From assembly GCF_003353425.1 (NCBI RefSeq), contig NZ_QRAO01000003.1:1-64000 (forward strand): a stretch of 64,000 bases of DNA, read 5' to 3'. Below are positions 9,076 to 17,535 of this stretch, one piece after another. A model generated the notes under the pieces. That model was not told where the DNA came from. It was given only the letters and a program-made list of their open reading frames with translations, and did not search any database. Position numbers and translations under genes: made by a program. Each line of letters begins with the position of its first letter. Positions within the stretch are counted from its first letter, which is position 1. This stretch comes from Marinirhabdus gelatinilytica (GTDB lineage: Bacteria; Bacteroidota; Bacteroidia; Flavobacteriales; Flavobacteriaceae).

Positions 9076-10509
9076 ATGATGAAAACTACACAACATATCG
9101 CTTTGCTGTTCACACTTTGTGTAACCTTGCTGGCCTGCGGACAAAACTCGCCCACCTTTACACCCACACAAAACAGTTTCCAAATAGACCACGACAAAAA
9201 CATCATCGTACTGAATATTGATGTTGAGGACGACATAACCCACGATCTCACGATGCTTCAGCTAGATGAAACGTACCATTTTTCAACTACTGCCGAAGGA
9301 TTGAGGGATACCGAAAATTATGAAGTAGAAAAGGACGGGGAAACCTATAAACTGTTTATCACCAAATCTCCTATCATCGCCATTAAAATAAAGGACAGCT
9401 TGAGTAAGCACCCCAGAAAATTAGGGTTTTTTCGCTATTTTGATGCAGGTACTACCTTTACCAGCGTGATAGGGATGGACCTGCGCGGTAACCTCTCGCT
9501 TACATACCCGAAGAAGTCTTTCAACCTAGAGTTTTATACAGATTCGGTTTCCAAAGGTCAAAAGGATATTAAGCTAAAAAAACTGCGAAAAGACGATGAC
9601 ATTATCCTTGACGGACTCTACAACGAACCTCTTTTGTTACGCGCCTACACCTCCCAAAAACTTTGGAAGGACATCCACACGCCTCACTATGCCTCTGAAG
9701 AAAAGAAAGCACGGGCTACGGTAGATGGTTTTTATGTAGACCTGTTCGTGAACGACGAATACCGAGGCATTTATCTGGTTTCAGAAAAAATAAACCGCGG
9801 ATTGCTAAAATTGAAGAAAAAGAAAGATGGTGTAGTGCGTGGCGAATTGTTTAAAGCAGGCTACTACGATCCCGGGACATCGTTTAAAGGAGCACCGGAT
9901 TTTAAAAACTCGTTACCCACTTGGGCGGGCTGGGAAATGGAATATCCCTATGAAGACTACACAGCTCACTACGACAATCTCCATAAAGCCATAACTTTTG
10001 TAACTACTAGCACAGATGCTGAATTTACCCAGCAACTACCCAACTATTTTGAAGTAGACAACTTGGTGGATTATTTTCTGTTCATCAATTTAATACGTGC
10101 AACCGACAACCTGGGGAAGAACTTTTACCTTGCCAAATACACTGTGGACACCCCCTATTTTATTGTACCGTGGGACATGGATGGCGTCCTGGGTACCATA
10201 CAGGCAGGGAAAAGGATCCCAACCACCGATGATATATTGAGCAACCATCTTTTTGATAGAATGGTGAAGGATGTAACCTTCAAACAAAAAATGAACCAAC
10301 GTTGGGCTGCATTGCGAAGCACGTTTTTTACTGAAGAAGCTCTTGAAGAAAGAATACGGGATACGTACACAGAACTATTGGGCGAAAAAAAATACGAAAG
10401 GGACCTACTGGCGTGGAACAAAGGCCACGAAGAGGAACACCTCACGTATATGCTGGACTGGTTACAAAAAAGAATAACGTATTTGGATACGTATTTTAAG
10501 GAAGAATAG
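9076..10509 (+). CDS. CotH-kinase-like lipoprotein
   Basis: 477 residues from the ATG at 9076, chosen because it gives a normal lipoprotein signal peptide with lipobox LLAC just before GQN; an ATG at 9055 would add 7 residues. The middle of the protein matches the CotH family (MDLRGNLSLTYPKKSFNLEF near the start, then the KNFYLAKY and PWDMDGVLG segments). CotH proteins are atypical protein kinases first known from spore coats; bacterial envelope homologues are mostly uncharacterised. A cell-surface or periplasmic location is inferred from the lipobox. Confidence 0.87.
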   Translation: MMKTTQHIALLFTLCVTLLACGQNSPTFTPTQNSFQIDHDKNIIVLNIDVEDDITHDLTMLQLDETYHFSTTAEGLRDTENYEVEKDGETYKLFITKSPIIAIKIKDSLSKHPRKLGFFRYFDAGTTFTSVIGMDLRGNLSLTYPKKSFNLEFYTDSVSKGQKDIKLKKLRKDDDIILDGLYNEPLLLRAYTSQKLWKDIHTPHYASEEKKARATVDGFYVDLFVNDEYRGIYLVSEKINRGLLKLKKKKDGVVRGELFKAGYYDPGTSFKGAPDFKNSLPTWAGWEMEYPYEDYTAHYDNLHKAITFVTTSTDAEFTQQLPNYFEVDNLVDYFLFINLIRATDNLGKNFYLAKYTVDTPYFIVPWDMDGVLGTIQAGKRIPTTDDILSNHLFDRMVKDVTFKQKMNQRWAALRSTFFTEEALEERIRDTYTELLGEKKYERDLLAWNKGHEEEHLTYMLDWLQKRITYLDTYFKEE

Positions 10510-10520
10510 GAGAGGAGTAC

Positions 10521-10619
10521 CTAGTCTTCGGTTTCCTGCTCGGTGGCATTACAGCTAAATTGTAACAAAAGAAAATTGGTTACAAGCAAAGCCCCCAAAA
10601 TGATAAAAAATATGCTCAT
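10521..10619 (-). CDS. 32-residue single-span membrane peptide
   Basis: The ATG at 10619 opens a 32-codon frame ending in TAG. It encodes one hydrophobic helix (SIFFIILGALLVTNFLLLQF) followed by a short polar tail SCNATEQETED. The frame fills the otherwise empty gap between two converging genes, and the helix-plus-acidic-tail architecture is that of small membrane proteins. The Cys at the end of the helix is notable. No function can be assigned; reality of the gene rests on composition only. Confidence 0.5.
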   Translation of the reverse strand: MSIFFIILGALLVTNFLLLQFSCNATEQETED

Positions 10620-10718
10620 ACTATTACTATTTACAGTAGTAAGATGCAAAGACAAGAAACGGGTTGCGTTTGAGTGTTGAAAAAAAGAATAATTAATGGA
10701 GGGAAATAATACTGTAGG

Positions 10719-11567
10719 TTACCTCAGGATATGCGCTACGGGAACATTTTTTTCAATCAATTCTAATTGCAGTAATTTTTCCTGAACCCTTTCAATTTCT
10801 GCTGAGGTTAGTTGCTGTTGGCTCCACTCGGTCAACGAGAGCCATTCTTGCACATCATCCAATTGCTGGTTGTATCTATTGCTTATCATCCTGTCGATAC
10901 TTGGAATATCCTTAAATTCTGAAGTAGTGCGATTGATGATTTCCAAAATAGTATTCACGTTATATGCATCATCCCGCAACACTTGGTCACGCACCGCTAT
11001 AACAAAACAGGGCCAAGGCGTGGGACATTCGCCCACTCTACGAAAAGGGCCATTGTCCACATAAGGTTTTGTGGTGAATTTTTCCCACATAAAATAATCG
11101 CCGTTTCCCTTTGGAAGCTCCTCGAGAGCGCCCTCAAGGTTTTTTATCACTTCAAAATTCAGGTCCTTTTCAAGATCCCAACCTTGATTTTCGGCATTCA
11201 CGTAAGCCATTAGGTGCGAACCCGAGCCAAAACGGCTAATGGCAGCATCGGTCCCCTTTAGATCTGAAATATTTTCATACCTGGAATTTTCAGCAACATG
11301 GATACCCCAAAGCAATGGAGACTGCACAAAACCCTGCACAATTTTTGACGGATTGCCGTTCACGATATCACGAATGATACCCTCGGTTAATATCACTGCC
11401 ATATCGATCTCTCCCTCCCGCAGTGCCTTATTCATCTGTCCAGTGCCGCCGTGATAGTCTATCCACCGCAGGTTGATGTCGTGCTCGTGGTATTCCTTGT
11501 TTTTAAGCGTGATGTACCACGGAAGGTTAAAATGCTCTGGTACACCTCCTATTTTAATTTTTTTCAT
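10719..11567 (-). CDS. periplasmic-binding-fold protein lacking a signal peptide
   Basis: 282 residues starting MKKIKIGGVPEHFNLPWY. It resembles the type 2 substrate-binding fold of NMT1/SsuA/ThiY proteins: the first strand leads into ligand-binding residues, then GQMNKALREGEIDMAVI and ISRFGSGSHLMAY. There is no signal peptide or lipobox, so it should be cytoplasmic. It overlaps the nucleoside phosphorylase gene by 14 bp, with no ABC permease or ATPase nearby. A role as a cytoplasmic ligand-binding or enzyme-like partner in nucleoside or pyrimidine metabolism is inference. Confidence 0.75.
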   Translation of the reverse strand: MKKIKIGGVPEHFNLPWYITLKNKEYHEHDINLRWIDYHGGTGQMNKALREGEIDMAVILTEGIIRDIVNGNPSKIVQGFVQSPLLWGIHVAENSRYENISDLKGTDAAISRFGSGSHLMAYVNAENQGWDLEKDLNFEVIKNLEGALEELPKGNGDYFMWEKFTTKPYVDNGPFRRVGECPTPWPCFVIAVRDQVLRDDAYNVNTILEIINRTTSEFKDIPSIDRMISNRYNQQLDDVQEWLSLTEWSQQQLTSAEIERVQEKLLQLELIEKNVPVAHILR

Positions 11568-12435
11568 CTACAAGAAGGTCTAATGTTTTAACAATAAGGC
11601 TATCTATGGTTTGTTTCGGGTTTTTACTGAAATCTCCTGTAGCCCTGTTTGCCAAGATAGCATTCAAAGATACGGCACGGTGGCCTAAAAGTTTCGCCAA
11701 CCCATAAATTCCCGATGTTTCCATTTCAAGATTGGTTATGTTTTGGCCTTTATATTCAAACGAATGTAACTTGTTATTGAGTTCACCATCCTGAAGTGAT
11801 AGTCGTAATTTCCTACCCTGAGGACCGTAAAAACCAACGTTCGTGGCGGTAACCCCTTTCAGAAATCCTTCTGAAACAAACGTGGAAACCAATGTATCAT
11901 TTCCCGAAACTACATAAGGTGAAGATTTGTGGATGCTCCAATTTGTGTGTTCTTTGAAGGCTTCGGAAAAATCTTGATCCAAAAAATCTGTATTGCCGTA
12001 ATAATGAAGCAATCCGTCAAATCCGATGGCTTTTTCAGACACCAAAAAACTATCCAAGGGAATACCTTCTTGGATGGCTCCCGAAGTCCCAATACGTACA
12101 AATGTAAGTTCTGTGTGGTTTTCTCTGATCGTTCGGGAATTTAAATCGATGTTCGCCAAGGCATCCAGTTCGTTAAGGACGATATCAATATTATCGGTCC
12201 CGATCCCTGTGGAAATCACCGTGAGGCGTTTTCCCTTGTAGGTTCCTGTTTGGGTTTTAAACTCTCGTTTGTGTACCGTACATTCGATACTATCAAAATA
12301 ATTGGTAACATCGCTCACCCTGTCCGGATCGCCCACCGTGATAATGGTAGTTGCCATTTGTTCAGGGGTTAAGTCAAGATGGTATATACTACCGTATTCG
12401 TTTAGGATAAGTTCGCTGGGAGGGAGAGGTTTCAA
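11554..12435 (-). CDS. nucleoside phosphorylase (PNP/UDP family)
   Basis: 293 residues from a TTG at 12435, which yields the N-terminus MKPLPPSELILN expected for this family; upstream sequence in frame has only another TTG at 12498 and looks intergenic. Family motifs are the phosphate-binding VGDPDRV, the STGIGTDNIDIVLNEL segment, VRIGTSGAIQ, and the ribose/base site NLEMETSGIYGLA. It cleaves purine or uridine nucleosides with phosphate to the base and ribose-1-phosphate; the substrate cannot be told from sequence here. Confidence 0.9.
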   Translation of the reverse strand: MKPLPPSELILNEYGSIYHLDLTPEQMATTIITVGDPDRVSDVTNYFDSIECTVHKREFKTQTGTYKGKRLTVISTGIGTDNIDIVLNELDALANIDLNSRTIRENHTELTFVRIGTSGAIQEGIPLDSFLVSEKAIGFDGLLHYYGNTDFLDQDFSEAFKEHTNWSIHKSSPYVVSGNDTLVSTFVSEGFLKGVTATNVGFYGPQGRKLRLSLQDGELNNKLHSFEYKGQNITNLEMETSGIYGLAKLLGHRAVSLNAILANRATGDFSKNPKQTIDSLIVKTLDLLVDEKN

Positions 12436-12516
12436 TGGTCTAATGTATTGTTTGTAGTTTATTGTTTGTGGGGTTGGCTTCAATTTAAAAATCAGCAATC
12501 AAAAATCAACTATCTT

Positions 12517-12843
12517 TCAGCCTCCAACACGCTTGGTCTTAAAGCCTTTTTCTTCCAAAAAAGCCATAATTTGTTTACGGTAGTCGCCTTGTATGATAAT
12601 TTGTTCGTTCTTAAAGCTACCGCCCACACCCAGCATGGTCTTTAGTTCCTTGGCAAGTTGCTTAAAGTCACTCTGGGCGCCATTGTAACCATCAATTATG
12701 GTAATAGGTTTTCCTTTTCGCTTTTCATATTTGCAGAGCAGGGGCTCGTCCTGTAACCAAACCGTGGGCTCTTCATTAGTCTCAGGTGTTTCCTCAGGTT
12801 CGTGGTCGGGAAAAAGGTTTTTGAGTTGGTCCTGTAAATCCAT
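12517..12843 (-). CDS. SUI1/eIF1-like translation factor (YciH type)
   Basis: 108 residues from the ATG at 12843. An acidic N-terminal region (PDHEPEETPETNEEP) precedes a SUI1 domain with KGKPITIIDGYNG, LKTMLGVGGSFKN and IIIQGDYRKQIMAFLEEKGF. Bacterial homologues (E. coli YciH) are thought to modulate initiation fidelity, particularly on poor start codons. That is of interest in a window rich in non-ATG starts. It starts 1 bp after the stop of the dioxygenase gene, so the two are likely co-transcribed. Confidence 0.93.
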   Translation of the reverse strand: MDLQDQLKNLFPDHEPEETPETNEEPTVWLQDEPLLCKYEKRKGKPITIIDGYNGAQSDFKQLAKELKTMLGVGGSFKNEQIIIQGDYRKQIMAFLEEKGFKTKRVGG

Positions 12844-12844
12844 T

Positions 12845-13795
12845 TTACTTTTTAATGAGTCCGATTTCCACCAAACGTTGGTGTAAAAATTCACCTGCCG
12901 TGATATCCTCATACGCTTTTGGGTGCTCTTTGTCCACACATTCTGGCATACAGCTTAAGTCCATATCGCTTCGCGGGTGCATAAAGAAGGGGATGGAGTA
13001 GCGCGGGGTCCCCCATTGGTCCTTGGGTGGGTTTACTACACGGTGGATGGTAGAGCGCAGTTTATTGTTGGTGTGCCTTTCCAGCATATCGCCCACGTTT
13101 ATAACCAATTCGTCTTCCTCGGGGATGGCATCTATCCACTCGCCATCTTTGCGCAATACTTGCAAACCACCGGTAGAGGCTCCCATTAACAGGGTGATCA
13201 AGTTGATATCCCCATGGGCTCCTGCACGCACGGCGCCTTTTGGTTCTTCGGTAATGGGTGGATAGTGGATTGGGCGTAAAATACTATTCCCGTTGGAGGC
13301 CCAATGGTCAAAATAATGCTCGTCCACACCAATGTACAATGCCAAGGCACGTAATACGTAAATTCCTGTTTTTTCCAGCATCCGGTAGGCCTCCATACCT
13401 GTTTTGTTGAATTCTGGCAGCTCTTCAACCTGAACGTTCTCAGGATATTCATCAATCAAATTTGCATCTTCATCGGGTTCTTGCCCAAAGTGCCAAAACT
13501 CTTTGAGGTCGCCTTCTTTCTTGCCCTTAGCGTGTTCCTTCCCAAAGGATACGTACCCACGTTGCCCGCCCAGGCCTTCAATTTCATACTTCTTCTTTGT
13601 TTCAACAGGGAGTGCGAAAAAAGATTTTATTTCCTTGTAAAGATCTTCCACTAAAGCATCACTTAAAAAATGATTTTTTAGGGACACAAACCCTATTTCT
13701 TCGTAAGCTGTACCTATCTCATCCACAAATTTTTGCTTTCGCTTGGGGTCGTCGCTCAGGAAATCGGCTAAATCTACACTGGGTATATTGTTCAT
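12845..13795 (-). CDS. 2OG-Fe(II) oxygenase, isopenicillin N synthase-like
   Basis: 316 residues from the ATG at 13795 (MNNIPSVDLADFL), the usual N-terminus of this family. An N-terminal DIOX_N domain is followed by the jelly-roll core. Iron ligands are the HxD pair in AHGDINLITLL and the distal His in STIHRVVNPP; the 2-oxoglutarate-binding Arg is in RYSIPFF. Substrate unknown. No biosynthetic partner is adjacent. It is divergent from the E1 gene. Confidence 0.92.
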   Translation of the reverse strand: MNNIPSVDLADFLSDDPKRKQKFVDEIGTAYEEIGFVSLKNHFLSDALVEDLYKEIKSFFALPVETKKKYEIEGLGGQRGYVSFGKEHAKGKKEGDLKEFWHFGQEPDEDANLIDEYPENVQVEELPEFNKTGMEAYRMLEKTGIYVLRALALYIGVDEHYFDHWASNGNSILRPIHYPPITEEPKGAVRAGAHGDINLITLLMGASTGGLQVLRKDGEWIDAIPEEDELVINVGDMLERHTNNKLRSTIHRVVNPPKDQWGTPRYSIPFFMHPRSDMDLSCMPECVDKEHPKAYEDITAGEFLHQRLVEIGLIKK

Positions 13796-13891
13796 AAGTA
13801 AAGATTTTATACCGCAAAGATACCAAAATAGCGGCTCTTTTGTAAGTTCAAAAAAAAATTGGCTTCCATATATGCTCCCACTTAAATTTTC

Positions 13892-13899
13892 TACATTTG
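13892..13899 (+). promoter_or_regulatory. -7 box (TACATTTG) for the E1 gene
   Basis: A perfect match to the Bacteroidota -7 consensus TAnnTTTG, 18 bp before the ATG at 13918. No clear -33 TTTG lies at the expected spacing, so promoter strength is uncertain. Confidence 0.55.
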
Positions 13900-13917
13900 A
13901 ACTAACAAATAGCACCC

Positions 13918-15924
13918 ATGGAAACGGACACCAAAACAACTATATATTTCGATTATAACCGTGAAGGTATTTCCAACGAAAAATTGGAAGCACTCTACAC
14001 CCGTATGCTGAAACCTAGACTTATAGAGGAGAAGATGCTCATATTGTTGCGGCAGGGGAAAATTTCCAAGTGGTTCAGTGGGATAGGGCAAGAAGCTATT
14101 TCGGTTGGGATTACCTCAGTACTGGAAAAAGACGAATATATTTTGCCCATGCACCGTAATCTCGGGGTGTTTACTGGACGTGACATTCCGCTACACCGTT
14201 TATTTTCACAATGGCAGGGCAAGGCAAACGGTTTTACGAAAGGTCGGGACCGTAGCTTCCATTTTGGGACACAGGAATACAAAATCGTTGGGATGATCTC
14301 CCACCTAGGGCCACAGTTTGGCGTGGCCGATGGAATTGCCTTGGGAAACAAATTGAAAGAGAACAACCAAGTTTGCGCTGTATTTACAGGCGAGGGCGGT
14401 ACCAGCGAAGGCGATATACACGAGGCACTCAACGTAGCTTCGGTATGGCAGTTGCCCGTGCTGTTCTGTATTGAGAACAATGGTTATGGCCTCTCGACCC
14501 CAACTAGCGAACAGTATCACTGCAAAAATTTGGCCGATCGCGGCAAGGGTTACGGGATGGAAAGCCATATTATTGAAGGCAATAACATCCTTGAGGTATA
14601 CAGTAAGGTAAATGCTCTAGTTGAAGATATGCGTAAGAACCCACGCCCTGTGCTATTGGAATTTAAAACCTTTAGGATGCGTGGGCACGAGGAGGCCAGT
14701 GGCACCAAATATGTTCCAGATGAATTGATGGATCAATGGGGTGAACGAGACCCGCTATTGAATTTTGAAAAGTATCTGCTTGCTGAAGGAATTCTTACTG
14801 AAACAAAAAAGGAGGTACTCTACACTGAAATAAAGAACGAAATAAACGAGAACCTGGAAATAGCCTTTAATGAAGAAACCATAAATTCAACTGAAAGTAT
14901 AGAGTTAAATGATGTTTATGAACCTTTTAACTATCAGGAAGTTAAATCAGATACAAAAACTGAAGAACTGCGTCTTGTAGATGCTATTTCCCAAGGCCTG
15001 AGACAGAGTATGGAGCGACATGATAATTCAGTTATCATGGGGCAGGACATTGCAGAGTATGGCGGTGTTTTTAAAATAACCGAAGGCTTTGTAGAACAGT
15101 TTGGTAAAGATAGGGTGAGAAATACACCTATTTGCGAAAGTGCCATAGTTTCCGCAGCCATGGGACTTTCCATCAACGGCTTTAAAGCAATAATGGAAAT
15201 GCAATTTGCAGATTTTGTGACTTCAGGTTTCAACCCAATTGTAAATTATCTCGCAAAGAGCCATTACCGCTGGAACCAAAAAGCAGATGTTGTGATACGG
15301 ATGCCCTGTGGAGCCGGAGTAGGGGCAGGCCCGTTCCATAGCCAGACCAATGAGGCCTGGTTTACACATACCCCTGGCTTAAAGGTGGTGTATCCTGCAT
15401 TCCCATACGACGCCAAGGGACTATTGGCAACCGCCATCGAGGATCCAAATCCAGTATTGTTCTTCGAGCACAAAGCATTATATCGTAGTATCCGCCAAGA
15501 AGTACCTACAGATTATTATACGCTCCCCATAGGAAAAGCATCATTACTAAAGGAAGGTGAAGATATAACCATTGTTACCTATGGTGCCGGTGTACATTGG
15601 GCATTGGATACCTTAGAGGAAATGAAGAATATCTCGGCAGACGTCTTGGATTTAAGGACGTTGGCCCCGCTGGACTCTGAGACTATTTTTGCTTCGGTAA
15701 AAAAGACTGGAAAACTCATCATCTTACAAGAGGATAGTTTGTTCGGGGGGATTGCCAGTGACATTTCCGCTCTGGTTTCAGAAAACTGCTTCGAGCATTT
15801 AGATGCTCCCGTACAGCGTGTAGCCAGTATGGAAACACCCATACCCTTTGCTGCTAGTTTGGAGGAACAATACCTTCCCAACCATCGGTTTAAAGCCATT
15901 TTAGAAGATTTAATAGCTTATTAA
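13918..15924 (+). CDS. fused 2-oxoacid dehydrogenase E1 (alpha+beta)
   Basis: 668 residues. The N-terminal half (to about 330) is an E1-alpha with the TPP/Mg motif GEGGTSEGD ... ENNGYG near residues 157-188. The C-terminal half (about 340-668) is an E1-beta with MGQDIAEYGGVFKITEGF, the MEMQFADF segment and the transketolase C-terminal domain. Such alpha-beta fusions are common in Bacteroidota and usually serve the branched-chain 2-oxoacid dehydrogenase, which makes acyl-CoA starters for iso-fatty acids. E2 and E3 are not in the window. Pyruvate or other 2-oxoacids are alternative substrates. Confidence 0.92.
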   Translation: METDTKTTIYFDYNREGISNEKLEALYTRMLKPRLIEEKMLILLRQGKISKWFSGIGQEAISVGITSVLEKDEYILPMHRNLGVFTGRDIPLHRLFSQWQGKANGFTKGRDRSFHFGTQEYKIVGMISHLGPQFGVADGIALGNKLKENNQVCAVFTGEGGTSEGDIHEALNVASVWQLPVLFCIENNGYGLSTPTSEQYHCKNLADRGKGYGMESHIIEGNNILEVYSKVNALVEDMRKNPRPVLLEFKTFRMRGHEEASGTKYVPDELMDQWGERDPLLNFEKYLLAEGILTETKKEVLYTEIKNEINENLEIAFNEETINSTESIELNDVYEPFNYQEVKSDTKTEELRLVDAISQGLRQSMERHDNSVIMGQDIAEYGGVFKITEGFVEQFGKDRVRNTPICESAIVSAAMGLSINGFKAIMEMQFADFVTSGFNPIVNYLAKSHYRWNQKADVVIRMPCGAGVGAGPFHSQTNEAWFTHTPGLKVVYPAFPYDAKGLLATAIEDPNPVLFFEHKALYRSIRQEVPTDYYTLPIGKASLLKEGEDITIVTYGAGVHWALDTLEEMKNISADVLDLRTLAPLDSETIFASVKKTGKLIILQEDSLFGGIASDISALVSENCFEHLDAPVQRVASMETPIPFAASLEEQYLPNHRFKAILEDLIAY

Positions 15925-15927
15925 TCC

Positions 15928-15946
15928 TTTAACATTTGCTGTTAAA
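15928..15946. promoter_or_regulatory. inverted repeat TTTAACA-N5-TGTTAAA
   Basis: A perfect 7-bp dyad with spacer TTTGC, starting 4 bp after the E1 stop and 78 bp before the DUF1328 gene. Variants of the same string occur at 24588-24605 (dyad partly kept) and 28253-28265 (one arm only), each upstream of a plus-strand gene. A shared regulator site is inferred; it has no T-run, so it is not a standard terminator. Confidence 0.45.
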
Positions 15947-16023
15947 CTTCACACAAACAGTAATGGGTCGCTCCAAGTTTGCCGTATCTTAGTACTATTA
16001 CTAATCACTAAAACTTATATATT

Positions 16024-16185
16024 ATGGTACGCTGGATAATTATTTTTCTTGTAATCGCATTAATCGCTGCAGTATTTGGCTTTGGAGGCATTGCCGAAGG
16101 TGCTACAGACATTGCAATGATCATCTTCTGGATTTTTATAGTGCTCTTTGTACTATCTTTACTATCAAGGTTGTTTAGAAAGTAG
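16024..16185 (+). CDS. DUF1328 small membrane protein (YtjA type)
   Basis: 53 residues, the usual size for the family. Two hydrophobic segments ([17 protein letters not shown] and [17 protein letters not shown]) are separated by the conserved [11 protein letters not shown] motif, and it ends in RLFRK. DUF1328 proteins are often linked to envelope or general stress; function is unknown. The next genes on the strand encode envelope lipoproteins. Confidence 0.88.
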   Translation: MVRWIIIFLVIALIAAVFGFGGIAEGATDIAMIIFWIFIVLFVLSLLSRLFRK

Positions 16186-16240
16186 AAACACACTTCACAA
16201 CCAAACCAATTAAACACTTAAAATAACCAAACTTAAACAA

Positions 16241-16726
16241 ATGAAAAAAATCATCATACTCATGGTTTTGGCCGTTACTGCATTTTCTTGTGGGACGCCT
16301 AAAACCGTAATCGAATCAAAAAAAGTAATCAAGGGCTATTGGTCGCTGGACAACATTAGTTACAGCGAAGCAGGAACCTACAATGTGACTATCTTTAACG
16401 ATACATCAAAAGAATGTTTTGAAGGTAGTACTTGGCGTTTTATCCCTAACAACAATAGCGGGTTATATACTATAAATAACGGTAACTGCCCAACTGGTGA
16501 TAGAAATTTTATCTTCACCATTCAGCAGGTTGATGAAACCACTGGTCTTTACGATTTCTTGTTAAAGCCAACAATGAAACTAGGGAAGCCCGATAAGGAC
16601 AATTCTGTTGGTTTCAGGTTACGCTTAACGCAATTGAGCGAAAACAACATGCAATGGGAACAAACAGTTAGTGTAGATGGGAGCCCTTTTACAATAAGTA
16701 TGAATTTTTCTAAAATAAATGAATAA
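16241..16726 (+). CDS. lipocalin-like lipoprotein
   Basis: 161 residues. The signal peptide ends in a lipobox (AFSCGTP), predicting a lipoprotein. The body has the start typical of flavobacterial lipocalin-like proteins (KGYWSLDNISY ... GTWRF-like STWRFIPNNNSG ... FRLRLTQLSENNMQW). The ligand is unknown. The stop is 4 bp from the start of the OmpA-family gene, so the two are probably one transcript. Confidence 0.8.
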   Translation: MKKIIILMVLAVTAFSCGTPKTVIESKKVIKGYWSLDNISYSEAGTYNVTIFNDTSKECFEGSTWRFIPNNNSGLYTINNGNCPTGDRNFIFTIQQVDETTGLYDFLLKPTMKLGKPDKDNSVGFRLRLTQLSENNMQWEQTVSVDGSPFTISMNFSKINE

Positions 16727-16730
16727 ACAC

Positions 16731-17441
16731 ATGAAAACAATCTATAGAAAATTAGCAATAGTAAGTCTAGCACTTGCAACCTTGGTATTCTTTACCAACT
16801 GTGAAGCCACTAGAAATGCCAACAACTCACAAAAAGGCGCCGTGATAGGTGCTGCCGGTGGTGCTATCCTAGGTGCAGTCCTAGGAAACAACATTGGTAA
16901 AGGAGGGAATGGTGAACTAGGAGCCGTAATTGGTGGTGTAGCCGGTGGAGCCGCAGGAGCCATTATTGGTAGACAGATGGACAAACAAGCCCAAGAAATT
17001 GAAAACGAGATCCCTGGTGCACAGGTAGAGCGTGTAGATGATGGTATTGTGGTAACTTTTGATGAAAATTCTGGAGTGTATTTCGATACTAACAAATATA
17101 ACATCAACGCAGCCTCACAAGCTACATTGGATAAGTTAACGGGAGTATTGCGTGAATATCCAGACACCAATGTACTGGTAGTAGGTCATACAGACAGTAC
17201 CGGATCAGACGAATATAACATGACGCTATCCAAGCAACGTGCACAATCGGTAACCTCATATTTTACCAATACCAAAGGGTTGAGCTCTAGCAGATTTACC
17301 ACAAACTGGTATGGTGAGCAAAGCCCCGTGGCTGACAATAGTACTGCTGAAGGTAGAGCACAGAACAGACGTGTAAATGTGGTAATTGTACCGAATGAAA
17401 AAATGGTGCAAGATGCCGAAAACGAGGCTAACAAAGGATAA
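16731..17441 (+). CDS. OmpA-family lipoprotein with glycine zipper
   Basis: 236 residues from the ATG at 16731; an ATG at 16719 overlapping the previous stop would add 4. The signal peptide ends at TNC, predicting a lipoprotein. A glycine-rich zipper (GAVIGAAGGAILGAVLG ... GAVIGGVAGGAAGAIIG) lies at about 40-85, followed by a C-terminal OmpA domain with the peptidoglycan-binding signature GHTDSTGSDEYNMTLSKQRA and NRRVNVVIVPN. It likely tethers outer membrane to cell wall. Confidence 0.93.
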   Translation: MKTIYRKLAIVSLALATLVFFTNCEATRNANNSQKGAVIGAAGGAILGAVLGNNIGKGGNGELGAVIGGVAGGAAGAIIGRQMDKQAQEIENEIPGAQVERVDDGIVVTFDENSGVYFDTNKYNINAASQATLDKLTGVLREYPDTNVLVVGHTDSTGSDEYNMTLSKQRAQSVTSYFTNTKGLSSSRFTTNWYGEQSPVADNSTAEGRAQNRRVNVVIVPNEKMVQDAENEANKG

Positions 17442-17461
17442 TCACCTTTTTGAATAAATTC

Positions 17462-17500
17462 AAAAAATCCTGTGTCTAATTATAAGCACAGGATTTTTTT
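17462..17500 (+). terminator. terminator after the OmpA gene
   Basis: Stem arms AAAAATCCTGTG and CACAGGATTTTT flank an 11-12-base loop, and the right arm runs into seven T. It separates the envelope genes from the polyketide cluster. Confidence 0.85.
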
Positions 17501-17535
17501 ATGTCCAAAACTATCCCGTACTTTAATTTCGAGAC

